A stretch of DNA of 64,000 nt from Lysobacter sp. M2-1 (GTDB lineage Bacteria > Pseudomonadota > Gammaproteobacteria > Xanthomonadales > Xanthomonadaceae): positions 558,001 to 622,000 of the forward strand of contig NZ_JAKPBU010000001.1 in the NCBI RefSeq assembly GCF_022662495.1, written 5' to 3'. The notes beneath the pieces are model-generated. The model saw nothing but the letters and a program-made list of their open reading frames with translations. It did no database searches and was not told the origin of the DNA. A program made the position numbers and the translations under genes. Below are positions 43,271 to 52,900 of the stretch, one piece after another. Position 1 is the stretch's first letter, and each line of letters opens with the position of its first letter.

Positions 43271-43311
43271 CGCGATCCGTGCGACGAGGGGCGATTGTCG
43301 CGGCGAAGCGC

Positions 43312-43558
43312 ATCCTTCGACTTTGCGCCTTCGGCGCTACGCTCAGGACGAACGGCATCGGGGAAATCCGGGCACTCGATCGGCTACGCCGCGAGCCCCC
43401 GTTCGTCCCGAGCGTGGAAGTCGTGTGCACCAAACCTCCGTTGGTCCCGAGCGTAGGAACCATGCGCCTCGAACCCCGTTCCTGAGCGTAGGGCCCATGC
43501 ATCTCGAACCCCCCGTTCGTCCTGAGCGTAGGGGCCGAAGGCCCCGAAGTCGAAGGAC
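43312..43558. repeat. Intergenic repeat: inverted arms around a four-unit tandem array
   Basis: The outer arms (43312-43355, ATCCTTCGAC...GACGAACGG, and 43513-43558, CGTTCGTCCTGAGCG...GAAGTCGAAGGAC) belong to the same element as 3876-3990. Between and within them the word CGTTCGTCC[CT]GAGCGTAG recurs, degenerate, at 43400, 43439, 43477 and 43514, that is every 37-39 nt. The 310-nt gap between xth and the glycosylase gene holds nothing else. Confidence 0.75.
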
Positions 43559-43580
43559 GCGGCATTTCCGGACCGACGCT

Positions 43581-44318
43581 TCAACGATAGATCTTCTGGC
43601 ACGCCGCACACCAGAACGCCCGTCGCTGCGCCTTGCCCAGATGCTTGCGGTAGCACAGCCGCGCGCCATCGCGCGGACAGTGAGTCTTCGCATGCACCTG
43701 CCAGTGCTTGCGCAGCACGAAGGCCAGCTTCCAGCGCAGGAAATCGAAGCTGTACTCGCGCGCCTGCTCCACCAGCTGGGCCAGCTTGCGCGGTGGCAAC
43801 GCGCCGATCCGGCTTTCCGGATGCACCCGGATCCGGTGCAGGACTTCGTTCTTGATGATGTTGCCAACGCCGGCGAACAGCGACTGGTCGAGCAGCGCAT
43901 CGGCCACAAGCGCCGCCGGCTGACGTCGAAGCCTGGCGCGTGCGGCCTTCGCATCCCATTCGGGGGACATCACGTCCACGCTCCAGTCGTAGACCTCGTC
44001 GAGCGGATGATCGATAAAGCGCACCGAGCAGGCATAGAACGCGAGCGACCGGCCGCGGGTGAAGCCCAGCCGCAGCCGCGGCGGACGATGGCTCTCCTCA
44101 CCGATCCGCCAGCTTCCGAACAGGCCGAAATGGATGCGCACGGCGAATCCACCGAAGCCCAGCAAGAAATGTTTGCCCCAGCTGCGCACCTCGCGCAGCA
44201 CTTTGCCTTGCAGACGCGCGATGTCCTGGCTGCTGTTGCCCGACACCGACAGCACGCGGCGACAGGCGAAGACCTCCGCCGCATCGCGCAGCATCACGAT
44301 CGAAGGACCCTCTGGCAT
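43581..44318 (-). CDS. nei: Fpg/Nei-family DNA glycosylase (endonuclease VIII-like)
   Basis: The 245-residue enzyme starts MPEGPSIVMLRD, exposing the Pro2 nucleophile and Glu3 of the family. The helix-two-turn-helix DQSLFAGVGNIIKNEVLHRIRVHPES is present, and the C-terminal zinc finger is CPRDG...CAACQ. It excises oxidised bases and cleaves the strand. Nei-type rather than Fpg-type is inferred from the N terminus and length. Its neighbour xth acts in the same base-excision pathway. Confidence 0.9.
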   Translation of the reverse strand: MPEGPSIVMLRDAAEVFACRRVLSVSGNSSQDIARLQGKVLREVRSWGKHFLLGFGGFAVRIHFGLFGSWRIGEESHRPPRLRLGFTRGRSLAFYACSVRFIDHPLDEVYDWSVDVMSPEWDAKAARARLRRQPAALVADALLDQSLFAGVGNIIKNEVLHRIRVHPESRIGALPPRKLAQLVEQAREYSFDFLRWKLAFVLRKHWQVHAKTHCPRDGARLCYRKHLGKAQRRAFWCAACQKIYR

Positions 44319-44434
44319 ATGGGCAGTATCGCGACGCACGATGAGCAGTGCGTCAAGCCTGACGTCATGGCGCCTGTGCACCGCCACGCGTGGCGTTGTC
44401 CTGATGCACACGCACGACCTGCTATCCCGGTGTC

Positions 44435-45193
44435 ATGACCTCGCCACGCAAGGCTTCCACGACCGTACGCATCGGCTGCGCCGGCTGGTCGATCCCCGCA
44501 GCGCATCGCGCCTTGTTCGGCGCGGGCGACAGCATGCTGGCGCGCTATGCCACGCGTTTTGACTGCGTGGAAATCAACTCTTCGTTCTACCGCCCGCACC
44601 GTCGCCAGACCTATGCGCGCTGGGCGTCGAGCGTGCCGCGCGGCTTCCGCTTCAGCGTGAAACTGCCGCGTACGATCAGCCACGAGCAGCGCCTGCGCGC
44701 CAGCGGCCCCCTGCTCGACCGGTTTCTGGAGGAATGCAGCGGCCTGGGCGGAAAGTTGGGCTGCCTGCTGCTGCAGCTGCCGCCGAGCCTGGCGCTGGAA
44801 CCGCGCGTCGCGGCCACGTTCCTGGCGATGTTGCGCCGCCGCTTTGCCGGAGCCGTGGCCTGCGAGCCGCGTCACGCCAGCTGGTTCGCACCGCGCGCCG
44901 CGGAGCTCCTGCGCCGCCATCGCATTGCACGCGTGGCCGCCGATCCTGTCCCGCATCCGGGCGCGGACCTGCCTGCGGGTGATGGGGCCTTCGCCTACTG
45001 GCGCTGGCATGGGAGTCCGCGGATGTACTACAGCGCCTATGGCGAAGCCGACCTGCGCGCACGCGCCGCGCTGGTGCGCAGCCAGCGCGTGCGCAGGCAA
45101 TGGGTGATCCTGGACAACACCGCGCATGGGCACGCCATCGCCGATGCGGCCTGCCTGCAGGCGATCCTGCGCAGGGGCGGCACCAGGAGCTGA
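44435..45193 (+). CDS. DUF72 family protein
   Basis: The 252-residue protein matches DUF72 (YecE-like TIM barrel): VRIGCAGWSIPAAHRALF, FDCVEINSSFYRPHRRQTYARW, FRFSVKLPRTISHEQRL, KLGCLLLQLPPSLALE and VACEPRHASWF. Family function unknown. Divergent from the glycosylase gene, separated by 116 nt. Confidence 0.93.
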   Translation: MTSPRKASTTVRIGCAGWSIPAAHRALFGAGDSMLARYATRFDCVEINSSFYRPHRRQTYARWASSVPRGFRFSVKLPRTISHEQRLRASGPLLDRFLEECSGLGGKLGCLLLQLPPSLALEPRVAATFLAMLRRRFAGAVACEPRHASWFAPRAAELLRRHRIARVAADPVPHPGADLPAGDGAFAYWRWHGSPRMYYSAYGEADLRARAALVRSQRVRRQWVILDNTAHGHAIADAACLQAILRRGGTRS

Positions 45194-45332
45194 ATCGCGT
45201 TCATCACGGCGGCAACCTGAATCTCCAGCGGATGTACGGCGATCACGCCACCCATGTGCCGGGTACCTAGGGCAAACCCCAATACAGCGCCGTACGCACG
45301 CCCATTAGCATCGGGCCATTCTTCCGTGAGCC

Positions 45333-47456
45333 ATGGCCATGAGCGGCACCACCTACGGCGTCAATACGCAGACCTATCAACACCTGCCGCCCGAAGACCA
45401 GGCGTCCATCCGCGATGCCTACCTGGCACGACAGGACACGCCGGAACCGGCGAACGAAACGCCTCCGGCAACTGCCACCACCGAGCCTGCAGCCACCGCA
45501 CCGGCGCCCGATCCGGCGACTACGCAGACACCGCAGGAAGCGGTTGCCGCAATCCAGGCCATGACGGTGCCCACCACGTCCGACCTGCCGCCGGGCATGC
45601 CCTCTTATGCGCAGCAGGCCGTCTACGAAGAGCGTGCCAGCGTGTTCAACCAGTCGCGCGCGGATGCCGCGCAGTCGGCACTCGACCGCTTCGCGCCCCA
45701 GCGCAGCGATTACGACGGGCTCAACGGCGCCACGGCCAGCTACGAGTACCAGCAGGCGCAGCAGGCCTACAACAGCGATCCCTACGTGGCCGAGCTGCGT
45801 CGCATCGTCGACGAAGCGCAGACCCAGCCCAACGACATTCCGGCCTACCTCACCGGCGCCGACAGCAGCACCGACGTCCAGCAGTTCGCTCCCGAGCAGA
45901 TGCGCAGCGCGCTCTCGCTGCTGGGCGTGGACCTGCCCGAAAACCCGTCGCCCGAACAGATGGCGGCCGGCTACGAGATCCTTGGCACCGTGCCCGATGA
46001 CATCCTGGCAACGCTGATCAACCCGGGCTCGCAGGTCTCCTACACCGGTGCCGGCGGCGTGGGCACGCCCAACCTGTTCGGCCCCAGCGTGCAGTACGGC
46101 GTGCAGGTCCAGGGCGAGGTGGAACTGGGCGACGTACAGACCGGCGTCAACTTCGAACAGACCCAGCAGTTCGAGATGTCGGTGCAGGTGCAGGGCGGCC
46201 CCGTGTTCGACCTGAGCAAAACCCCGTTGCAACGCATGTACAAATGGGCCGACCGGCTTGGCCAGCTGCCCGATGCCGCGCGGGACATGGTCAACGGCTC
46301 ACCGATCCTGCGCCAGGTGGTCAAGGGGCTGCCGGTGTCGGGCTCGTACACCGAGTTCGAGGGCGCACGCCTGAGCTACGAGGCGGTCGTCACGCCCGGC
46401 CAGGGCACGCAGATCGCCAACGGCGACCTCAACGGTGTGCCGAACCCGCTCGATCCGCTGAACATGCCACAGGGCACCTCGCTGCTGATGCGCGGCCAGT
46501 CGCTCACCGGCAGCACCTTCGAAGCCAACTGGAAGGCATTCACCGTCGGCGGCACGCATGCCGAACTGTCGGGTCTGGGCTTCGGCGTGACCCGCGGCGA
46601 GGGGTCGATCGTCGAGGTGTATTCGGGCCCGGTCGAAACCGTGGAAAACAGCGCCTTCTTCGGCCTCGGCCGCCAGGGTACGCTGGCGCTCGGCGTTGGC
46701 AGCGACCTGAGCATGGAGACGCGCGAGATGCAGATCGCGCGCATCGACCTGTCCACTACCGAAGGCCAGGCCGCGTACCAGACCTTCATCAGCACCGGTC
46801 GGGTGCCCGACTGGTCGCCGCCCGGGGTGCAGCAATCCGGCACCACCGAGGTCTTCAGCCATGAGTACGCCAGCTTCATCGGCCTGCAGGTCGGTGGCCT
46901 CACCCTCGGCGGCTCGAACGATGCGAACGGCACCATTACTCGCACCACCTGGGCCGACGGCACGGTCGAGTACAGCAACATCTATACGTCCACCGGCGGC
47001 ACGACGACGGAAGTGCGCGGCACGCTGCGCGAGGACGGCAGCTTCGATGAATCCAACACCCGCTGGACAGTGGTGCGCACCAACCTGGACTCAACGTCGG
47101 CCTCCTACCTGCGCTCCGCCTACGATGCCTCGCAGGTCAACCAGTACCCCGAAGGTGACCAGCACACCCAGCAGGTCTTCACTACCGCCGACCTGATGGA
47201 GATCCAGGACCGCGCACGCGCCTACGTGGTCGACACCCAGGGCCAGGAGCAGCTGGACAACCTCGACAGCGGCGTGGTCTCGCCCTGGTGGGCGAACCAG
47301 GAAGAAGCGCTGGCCATCGCCGACACGCCCGAGGAGGTCTTCGCGGTTCTGAACCAGGATTTCCACGGCACGACCATGATCGCCAACCTCAGCACCATGA
47401 GCCTGCTCGGCGAACAGCCGCTGCCGGGCCAGTTCCGCATGATCGACGCGGGCTGA
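45333..47456 (+). CDS. Large protein of unknown function, possible secreted factor
   Basis: The 707-residue protein has no Sec/Tat signal and no membrane helix. Residues about 35-70 form an Ala/Pro/Thr linker, 75-215 look helical and Gln-rich (YEYQQAQQAYNSDPYVAELRR), and 230-600 are beta-rich with many Gly, Ser and Thr and alternating Val/Phe, reading as a series of beta-strands (for example VQYGVQVQGEVELGDVQTGV and GGLTLGGSNDANGTITRTTW). A helical tail ends near 707. No catalytic motif is recognised. The A/P/T linker followed by a beta domain is compatible with an effector or adhesin secreted without a classical signal, but that is inference. ATG at 45333 or 45339. Confidence 0.8.
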   Translation: MAMSGTTYGVNTQTYQHLPPEDQASIRDAYLARQDTPEPANETPPATATTEPAATAPAPDPATTQTPQEAVAAIQAMTVPTTSDLPPGMPSYAQQAVYEERASVFNQSRADAAQSALDRFAPQRSDYDGLNGATASYEYQQAQQAYNSDPYVAELRRIVDEAQTQPNDIPAYLTGADSSTDVQQFAPEQMRSALSLLGVDLPENPSPEQMAAGYEILGTVPDDILATLINPGSQVSYTGAGGVGTPNLFGPSVQYGVQVQGEVELGDVQTGVNFEQTQQFEMSVQVQGGPVFDLSKTPLQRMYKWADRLGQLPDAARDMVNGSPILRQVVKGLPVSGSYTEFEGARLSYEAVVTPGQGTQIANGDLNGVPNPLDPLNMPQGTSLLMRGQSLTGSTFEANWKAFTVGGTHAELSGLGFGVTRGEGSIVEVYSGPVETVENSAFFGLGRQGTLALGVGSDLSMETREMQIARIDLSTTEGQAAYQTFISTGRVPDWSPPGVQQSGTTEVFSHEYASFIGLQVGGLTLGGSNDANGTITRTTWADGTVEYSNIYTSTGGTTTEVRGTLREDGSFDESNTRWTVVRTNLDSTSASYLRSAYDASQVNQYPEGDQHTQQVFTTADLMEIQDRARAYVVDTQGQEQLDNLDSGVVSPWWANQEEALAIADTPEEVFAVLNQDFHGTTMIANLSTMSLLGEQPLPGQFRMIDAG

Positions 47457-47471
47457 CGCGCAGGGAAGCAG

Positions 47472-47660
47472 TCAGCGCAGCGAAGCCTGCAGCGCTGCCG
47501 CCAGCGCTGCATCGCCACTGGCCAGGTCGCGCCAGGACAGTTCCACGCCCTTGCGCTTGCCCTTCTCGGTGAACTTCAGACCGTCCGGGTCGATGACCAC
47601 GGTGTAGGCCTTGTCTCCCACCTGCACCTCACGGCGCAGCGGCTTGTCGAGCGGCGTCAT
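47472..47660 (-). CDS. Conserved small protein
   Basis: The 62-residue protein has the pattern YTVVIDPDGLKFTEKGKRKG followed by VELSWRDLASGDAALAAALQ, which looks like a small beta-hairpin and helix with a conserved ELSW. No named family recalled. It is convergent with the 707-residue gene, separated by 15 nt. Confidence 0.75.
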   Translation of the reverse strand: MTPLDKPLRREVQVGDKAYTVVIDPDGLKFTEKGKRKGVELSWRDLASGDAALAAALQASLR

Positions 47661-47730
47661 GTCGGTTTCGCCCTTCTCATTAGGTGCGGCCTAGCCTGCG
47701 CGGGCACAGGCAAACGGTTCGTGACGACGC

Positions 47731-48609
47731 TCAGCCGATGGTCCAGAACGGCTCGCGCGTCGGCATGAACCGTACCGGTAGCGGTTCGAATACGGTTCGC
47801 AGCCAGTCCGCGCACGCCTGCATGCCCGCCTGCTCCGAGGCGACGTGGCCCAGCACGATCAGGCCACGGCGCGCGCCGTTGTCGCCCCGGTCCTGCATGT
47901 ATTCGACCAGTTCCCATTCGCGCGCCTCGCCGACGACAAGCAGGTCGATGTCATCGCGCGCAGCCAAGGCCCGCAGTTCCGGTCCCCAACCCGCATAGCC
48001 CCAGCGCGCGGCCACCCGGCGCACCGGCAACCCCGGGTCGCCGAGCACGCGCATGGAGTCCGCACCCAGTCGCGTGGCCAGCGTCCTCGCGAAGTCGCGC
48101 AGCGGCGTGGCAGGGAACGCGAATTCGCCCGGCTTGCCCTCAACGGTGTTGCGGGCCCAGCCCAGCGCCAGTTGCATGCCGGCATCGATGCCGTCCGGCG
48201 TACGCAGATGCCAGTGATCGTGCAGGCGGAACACCACCTGCCGGTGCTGCTCGATGAACGCGCGCTTGGCGTGGACCAGGTCGTCGTTGGCCAGCGCCTC
48301 GGCCTTTTCGAAGTGGTCGTAGAAGGTCGGCTCGTGGGTCACGACCAGGTTGCAGTCCGCCGCCGACGCGCGCCGTAGCACGTCCAGCGTGGCCATCATC
48401 GTCACCGCGATGCCGCGCACCGCCGTATCCGGATCGCCGGCCACGATCCTGTCCACCGTGTCCGCACGCCATGGAACGCCGATCGAAGCCTTGATCCGCT
48501 CGATGGCATCGACCGCACGCATCGGCGCCGCCGCATGCGCACGCACACAAAGAACCGGGGCCAACATGCCGCCCAGCCCGGCCTGTAGCAGCGTGCGACG
48601 GGAGATCAT
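47731..48609 (-). CDS. Nif3-like dinuclear metal protein with Tat signal
   Basis: The 292-residue protein begins with a twin-arginine signal (SRRTLLQAGLGGMLAPVL, cleaved near AHA) and continues as a NIF3/DUF34 protein. Family blocks are VRGIAVTMMATLDVLRRASAADCNLVVTHEPTFYDH, RLHDHWH, AARWGYAGWGPEL, VVGEAREWE and VLGHVASEQAGMQACADWL, which hold the His/Glu/Asp metal ligands. Most Nif3 proteins are cytoplasmic and unsigned; export is unusual. The metal-dependent reaction of the family is unsettled. Confidence 0.88.
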   Translation of the reverse strand: MISRRTLLQAGLGGMLAPVLCVRAHAAAPMRAVDAIERIKASIGVPWRADTVDRIVAGDPDTAVRGIAVTMMATLDVLRRASAADCNLVVTHEPTFYDHFEKAEALANDDLVHAKRAFIEQHRQVVFRLHDHWHLRTPDGIDAGMQLALGWARNTVEGKPGEFAFPATPLRDFARTLATRLGADSMRVLGDPGLPVRRVAARWGYAGWGPELRALAARDDIDLLVVGEAREWELVEYMQDRGDNGARRGLIVLGHVASEQAGMQACADWLRTVFEPLPVRFMPTREPFWTIG

Positions 48610-48667
48610 GCGGCGATTGTGGCAGGCGCCGGGCGGTCGTGTGAAGGCCAGACCCGCGGTGGCCGGC

Positions 48668-49225
48668 TCACCTCCCATCAACGACGAAGCGCGCATAACC
48701 CTCGACGAACGCGCGCAGCTGTTCGCGGGTCTTCTCGTCGATCAGAGCGCCCTGCGCATCGAACACGCTGCCCGCACGCGACACCATCAGCCGGCCGCCG
48801 AACCACGGCCGTGTGCGCAGCGTCCGCAGCACCGACCACCATGCGTCCTGGGCCAGGATGGTGCCAAAGCCGCCAGGCGAGGCGCCGATCACCGCCACCG
48901 GCTTGCCGCCGAACACCTCCGGAATCTCCGAAGCCGGTCGCGTTAGCCAATCGATCCCGTTCTTGAACACGCCCGGGATGCCGTTGTTGTATTCGGGCGT
49001 GACCAGCAACAGGCCGTCGCAAGCCTTCACCTTGGCCTTCAGTGCCCGCACCGGCTCGGGCAGTCCATGCGCCACCTCGACATCTCCGTCGTAGAGCGGG
49101 ATGCCGTGCAATGTGGCGACTTCGATGCGCACGCCTTCGCCCGCGACCGCCTGCGCCTCGCGCAGCAGCGCGGTGTTGAACGAACCTGCACGCAGGCTGC
49201 CGGAAATGCCCAGGATCGAGACCAT
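48668..49225 (-). CDS. NADPH-dependent FMN reductase
   Basis: The 185-residue flavodoxin-like protein has the FMN-phosphate loop GISGSLRAGSFNTALLR, LLLVTPEYNNGIPGVFKNGIDWLTRP and GASPGGFGTILAQDAWW. It reduces flavins, quinones or chromate using NADPH. The ATG at 49225 is chosen because the fold starts with MVSILGISGS; an upstream in-frame ATG would add an unneeded leader. The gap to the Tat-exported gene is 58 nt. Confidence 0.93.
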   Translation of the reverse strand: MVSILGISGSLRAGSFNTALLREAQAVAGEGVRIEVATLHGIPLYDGDVEVAHGLPEPVRALKAKVKACDGLLLVTPEYNNGIPGVFKNGIDWLTRPASEIPEVFGGKPVAVIGASPGGFGTILAQDAWWSVLRTLRTRPWFGGRLMVSRAGSVFDAQGALIDEKTREQLRAFVEGYARFVVDGR

Positions 49226-49475
49226 GGATTTGTCCACAGGAAATGGATCGAGCGAAGACACGGGCAGGTCGCGCGCCTGGCGACCTGCAGCCCGAGCATG
49301 CGCAGGATCCGGTACCGGCGCAAGCGATGCCCTGTCTGACGCGCGGAATCCTCACGCATTCGTGATGCAGCTGACCCGGGCCCCAAGAGCGGAAGCGATC
49401 GGACCGCAAACTCCGGGGCCATTCATTCTCGCCCCGGTAATGTCGCGGCTCGTTGCAGACCCCACGGAGTCACCC

Positions 49476-49838
49476 ATGAAGCGCCTGCTCACCACCGCCC
49501 TGCTCGCCACGCTGGCCCTGTCGGGTCAGGCTCTCGCCGACAACGGCAAAGGCAAAGGCAAGCACAAGGCCAAGCACGACGGCCACCCCGCCCAGTACGA
49601 CGGCAAGCGCAACGGCCACGACAACGGCCTGCACCTGGGACATTACAAGCGCTGGAATCGCGGCGACCGGATCCCGTCCGAATACCTGGTTTCCCGATAC
49701 TACATCGACGACTACCGGGCCTACGATCTGGGCGCACCGCCGCGCGGCTACCGCTGGGTGCGACCGTACGAGGACGACGGGACCTATTATCTGGTCCAGG
49801 TCGCCACCGGTCTGATCTCGCAGATCTTCGGCGGCTGA
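49476..49838 (+). CDS. RcnB-family periplasmic protein
   Basis: The 120-residue protein has a signal peptide at about 1-22 (ending QALADNG), a His/Lys/Gly-rich spacer (GKGKGKHKAKHDGH) that could bind metal, and the RcnB domain IPSEYLVSRYYIDDYRAYDLGAPPRGYRWVR to the end. RcnB helps nickel/cobalt homeostasis in E. coli; most homologues are uncharacterised. An intrinsic terminator follows 25 nt after the stop. Confidence 0.88.
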   Translation: MKRLLTTALLATLALSGQALADNGKGKGKHKAKHDGHPAQYDGKRNGHDNGLHLGHYKRWNRGDRIPSEYLVSRYYIDDYRAYDLGAPPRGYRWVRPYEDDGTYYLVQVATGLISQIFGG

Positions 49839-49863
49839 GTTTTCCGCTCGCGGTCAACGAAGA

Positions 49864-49887
49864 AGCCCCGCTTGTGCGGGGCTTTTT
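49864..49887 (+). terminator. Intrinsic terminator after the rcnB-like gene
   Basis: An 8-bp perfect stem (AGCCCCGC / GCGGGGCT) with a TTGT loop is followed by a short T-run. It lies between the rcnB-like gene and the convergent pullulanase gene. Confidence 0.9.
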
Positions 49888-49956
49888 CGTATGGCGCCCT
49901 GAAGCGCATTGCTTCCACTTCTAACCTGATCCAAGCCGAGGCGTCCGCAATCGCGA

Positions 49957-52900
49957 TCACGGCACCACGAACACCACCGCCGTGCGCGCCGGGATCTCGA
50001 AACTGCCATCCGCACCGATGTAGCGCGACTGCGCCGCGCGGCGGTCGGCCGCACCCGCCGCGGCATGCACCGGGTGCAGGCGCCAGGCCTTGCCGGCTTC
50101 CTGCGCGAACGCCAGCGTGTGCGCTTGCCTGTCCACGTTGACCAGGTACAGCACTTCGCGAAAGCCCGCACCGGCATAACCACGGCCTTCGAGATGTCCG
50201 GCCAGCACCGTGGGCTCCTGCGCGCTGCCGGTATTACGGAACACGAGGCGCTGCCCGATGTCGGTGGCGGTGCGCATCCGGAACAGCGTGGAGCTGCTGC
50301 GGATGCGCAGCAGGTCGCGGAATGCATCGCGGGTCCAGCGGATGTCGGCGGGCAGCGGTTGCAGATCCGGGTTGGCCAGCAACGGCCCCATCAGCGACCA
50401 GTTGCCGCCGTTGTCCCCGGCCAGCGGCAGGCCCACGCCGAAGTTGTTGTGCACATAGCTCCAGTCCAGCGCGTTGAACCAGTCGCCGCTGTCGTAGCTG
50501 TTGCGGTCCAGCGACTTGCTGCGCAGGGTATCCATGCCCGCGTGGAAATAGGCGACGCCCTGGCTGAAGGCATTGATCGCCGCGCCCAGGATCTGCACCC
50601 GCGCGCGGTCCTCACGCGTGGTCGCCAGCGGCAGCTTGTAGACAGTGGTGTCGAACAGGGTCGGGTTGTCGTGGTTCTCGACGTAGTTGACCACTTCCTG
50701 CGGGTCGGCCACGTAGCCGGCGGGTTGGCCGTTGTAGTCGATCTGCTCCAGCGGCAGGGTCGCGTCCCAGTGCGTGGTCAGGCGGTAGCCGCGGATCGAG
50801 CCTGCCAGGCCGACCTTGATGATGTCGCCCGACCACATCAGGTCGTTGCGCGACTTGTTCGCGCCGCTGCCGTTGTCGTCGTAGTACAGGCCACTGATGT
50901 AGCCCTGGTTGCGGATCGCCGCGGACGCGTCGTCGAAACCCGAGCCGCCGCGCACATGGTCGCGGGCGCGATCGCTGAAGGTGCCGATGCCGCTGCCGTT
51001 CAACGACAGCTGCGAGGCCTGCACGAATCGCGCGCCGTTGGCGACCTCGCCGAAATTCCAGCCTTCGCCGATCAGCTGAATCGGCCGGCCCGCAGCGACC
51101 GACACCTCGTCGCGCAGCCGTTCCATCACCGCGCGCGGCTGGTGGCCCATCAGATCGAAGCGGAACGAATCGACATGGTGGTCGACCGCCCAGGTCTTCA
51201 CCGAATCGATCATGAGCTTGCCCATCATCATGTTCTCGGTCGCGGTGTTTTCGCAGCAGGTCGAGCGCTCGATGTCGCCGGCGTCGTTCAGGCGGTGGTA
51301 GTAGCCGGGCACGATCCGGTCGAGCACAGAACGCGGGTTCTGCCCGGATGCGCTGGTGTGGTTGTAGACCACATCCATGCCAACCCGCAGCCCGGCCGCG
51401 TGCAGCGCCTGCACCATGCTGCGGAACTCGCGCACGCGCGCCGCGCCGTCGGCGGCATTGCTGGCATAGCTGCCTTCCGGCGCGGTGTAGTGCCACGGGT
51501 CGTAGCCCCAGTTGAAGCAGTCGCTGGCGCGGTGCGCATCGACCACCGCCTGCTGCACATCCGACGCGGGGCCTGCATCGGGCACCTGCGGCGTGGTGCA
51601 GCCGGTTTCCGGCACGCTGGCGAAGTCGAAGGCCGGCAGCAGGTGCACATCGGTCAGGCCGGCCTGGGCCAGCGCGCGCAGATGACGCATGCCGTCCGAG
51701 CCGCCCTGGGCGAAGGCGAGGTACTTGCCGCGCAGCGCCGGCGCGACGCTGGCATCGCTCGCGGAGAAATCGCGTACATGCAGCTCGTAGATCGACATGT
51801 CCTCCTGCGCACGCACCCGTTGCGGACTGCGATCGGAGGCCCAGTTCATCGGCGCCAGCGCCGGCGAGTCCAGGTTGCCGACGTAGCTGCGCTGCGAATC
51901 GGCATCCAGGCTGATCGAATACGGATCGGTCACCAGGTTGCGCACCAGGCCGACGCCGCGCACGAACACCTGGACCGCATAGCGGTAGTAATCGCCCGCG
52001 CGCAGGCCGCTGCCGGATCCGGACCAGGTCCCGGTGGCGGCATCGAACTGCAGCGCGGCCAGCGTCGAGGCGCCGCCGCGCGCCGGATAGCCGCACAGCC
52101 ACACCTGCTGTGCGGTCGGCGCCCACAGCCGGAAACGCGTGCTGCCGCCCTGGATGCGCACGCCCAGGTCGTGCACGCCATCGGCCGCGGCATGGCGGTC
52201 GTCGAGCTGGCCGGCGAGCTGCGCCGTGGTCGCGGCCAGCACACGGCCCTGCGCGTCTTCCTTCACCAGCACCAGTTGTTCGCGCAGCGCCTGCGCCAGC
52301 TGTGCGTCTTGTGCTGTATCCACCGCCAGCACCACGCCTGCGCCGACCCATCTGAAGCGTTCGGCGGCCTCGGCAGGCACATCCTGGGTTGGCTGCAGCG
52401 CGATCGCGCCGTCGGCACCGGCTACGGCCGCGCCCTTGCGCGCCACGATCTGTCCGTTGGCCGAGTGGTACAGCCGGAACACGCCGGCCGCATCGGTCTG
52501 CGGCCACTGCACCAACCCGCGGGTGAGCCAGACCGCGCGGGCGTCGGTCGTGGAGACGCGCCCCAACGTAGGCGGCGCCGTGAACACGGTCGGTTCGCCC
52601 TGCACCAGCCACGCGTGACCACTGCGGTCCGCGATCGACAGCGCCGCGTAGGCGATGTGGATGTCGCTGTTCCAGCCATCCTTGTTGTTCACGCCGCCGT
52701 TCGGATTGGAAGGCATGCCGTGGAGCACGAAGGTCACGCCGGTGCGGCCGGCGTCGGCCTGCGGATTGAGCACCGGCAGGTCGAACGCCACTTCGGCACC
52801 GTCCGCCGACTGCGTGTAGTTGGGCATCGCCGACAGCGGCACCGGGTTGTTCCAGTCGCCGATCGTCAGTCCCGGCAGGCGCGCGGTGTCGATGCCGCTG

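Noticed and set aside
43400-43560. Regularly spaced repeats considered as a CRISPR array
   Set aside because: The repeats are degenerate, the spacers are related to each other, the unit belongs to a dispersed palindromic element, and no cas genes are nearby.
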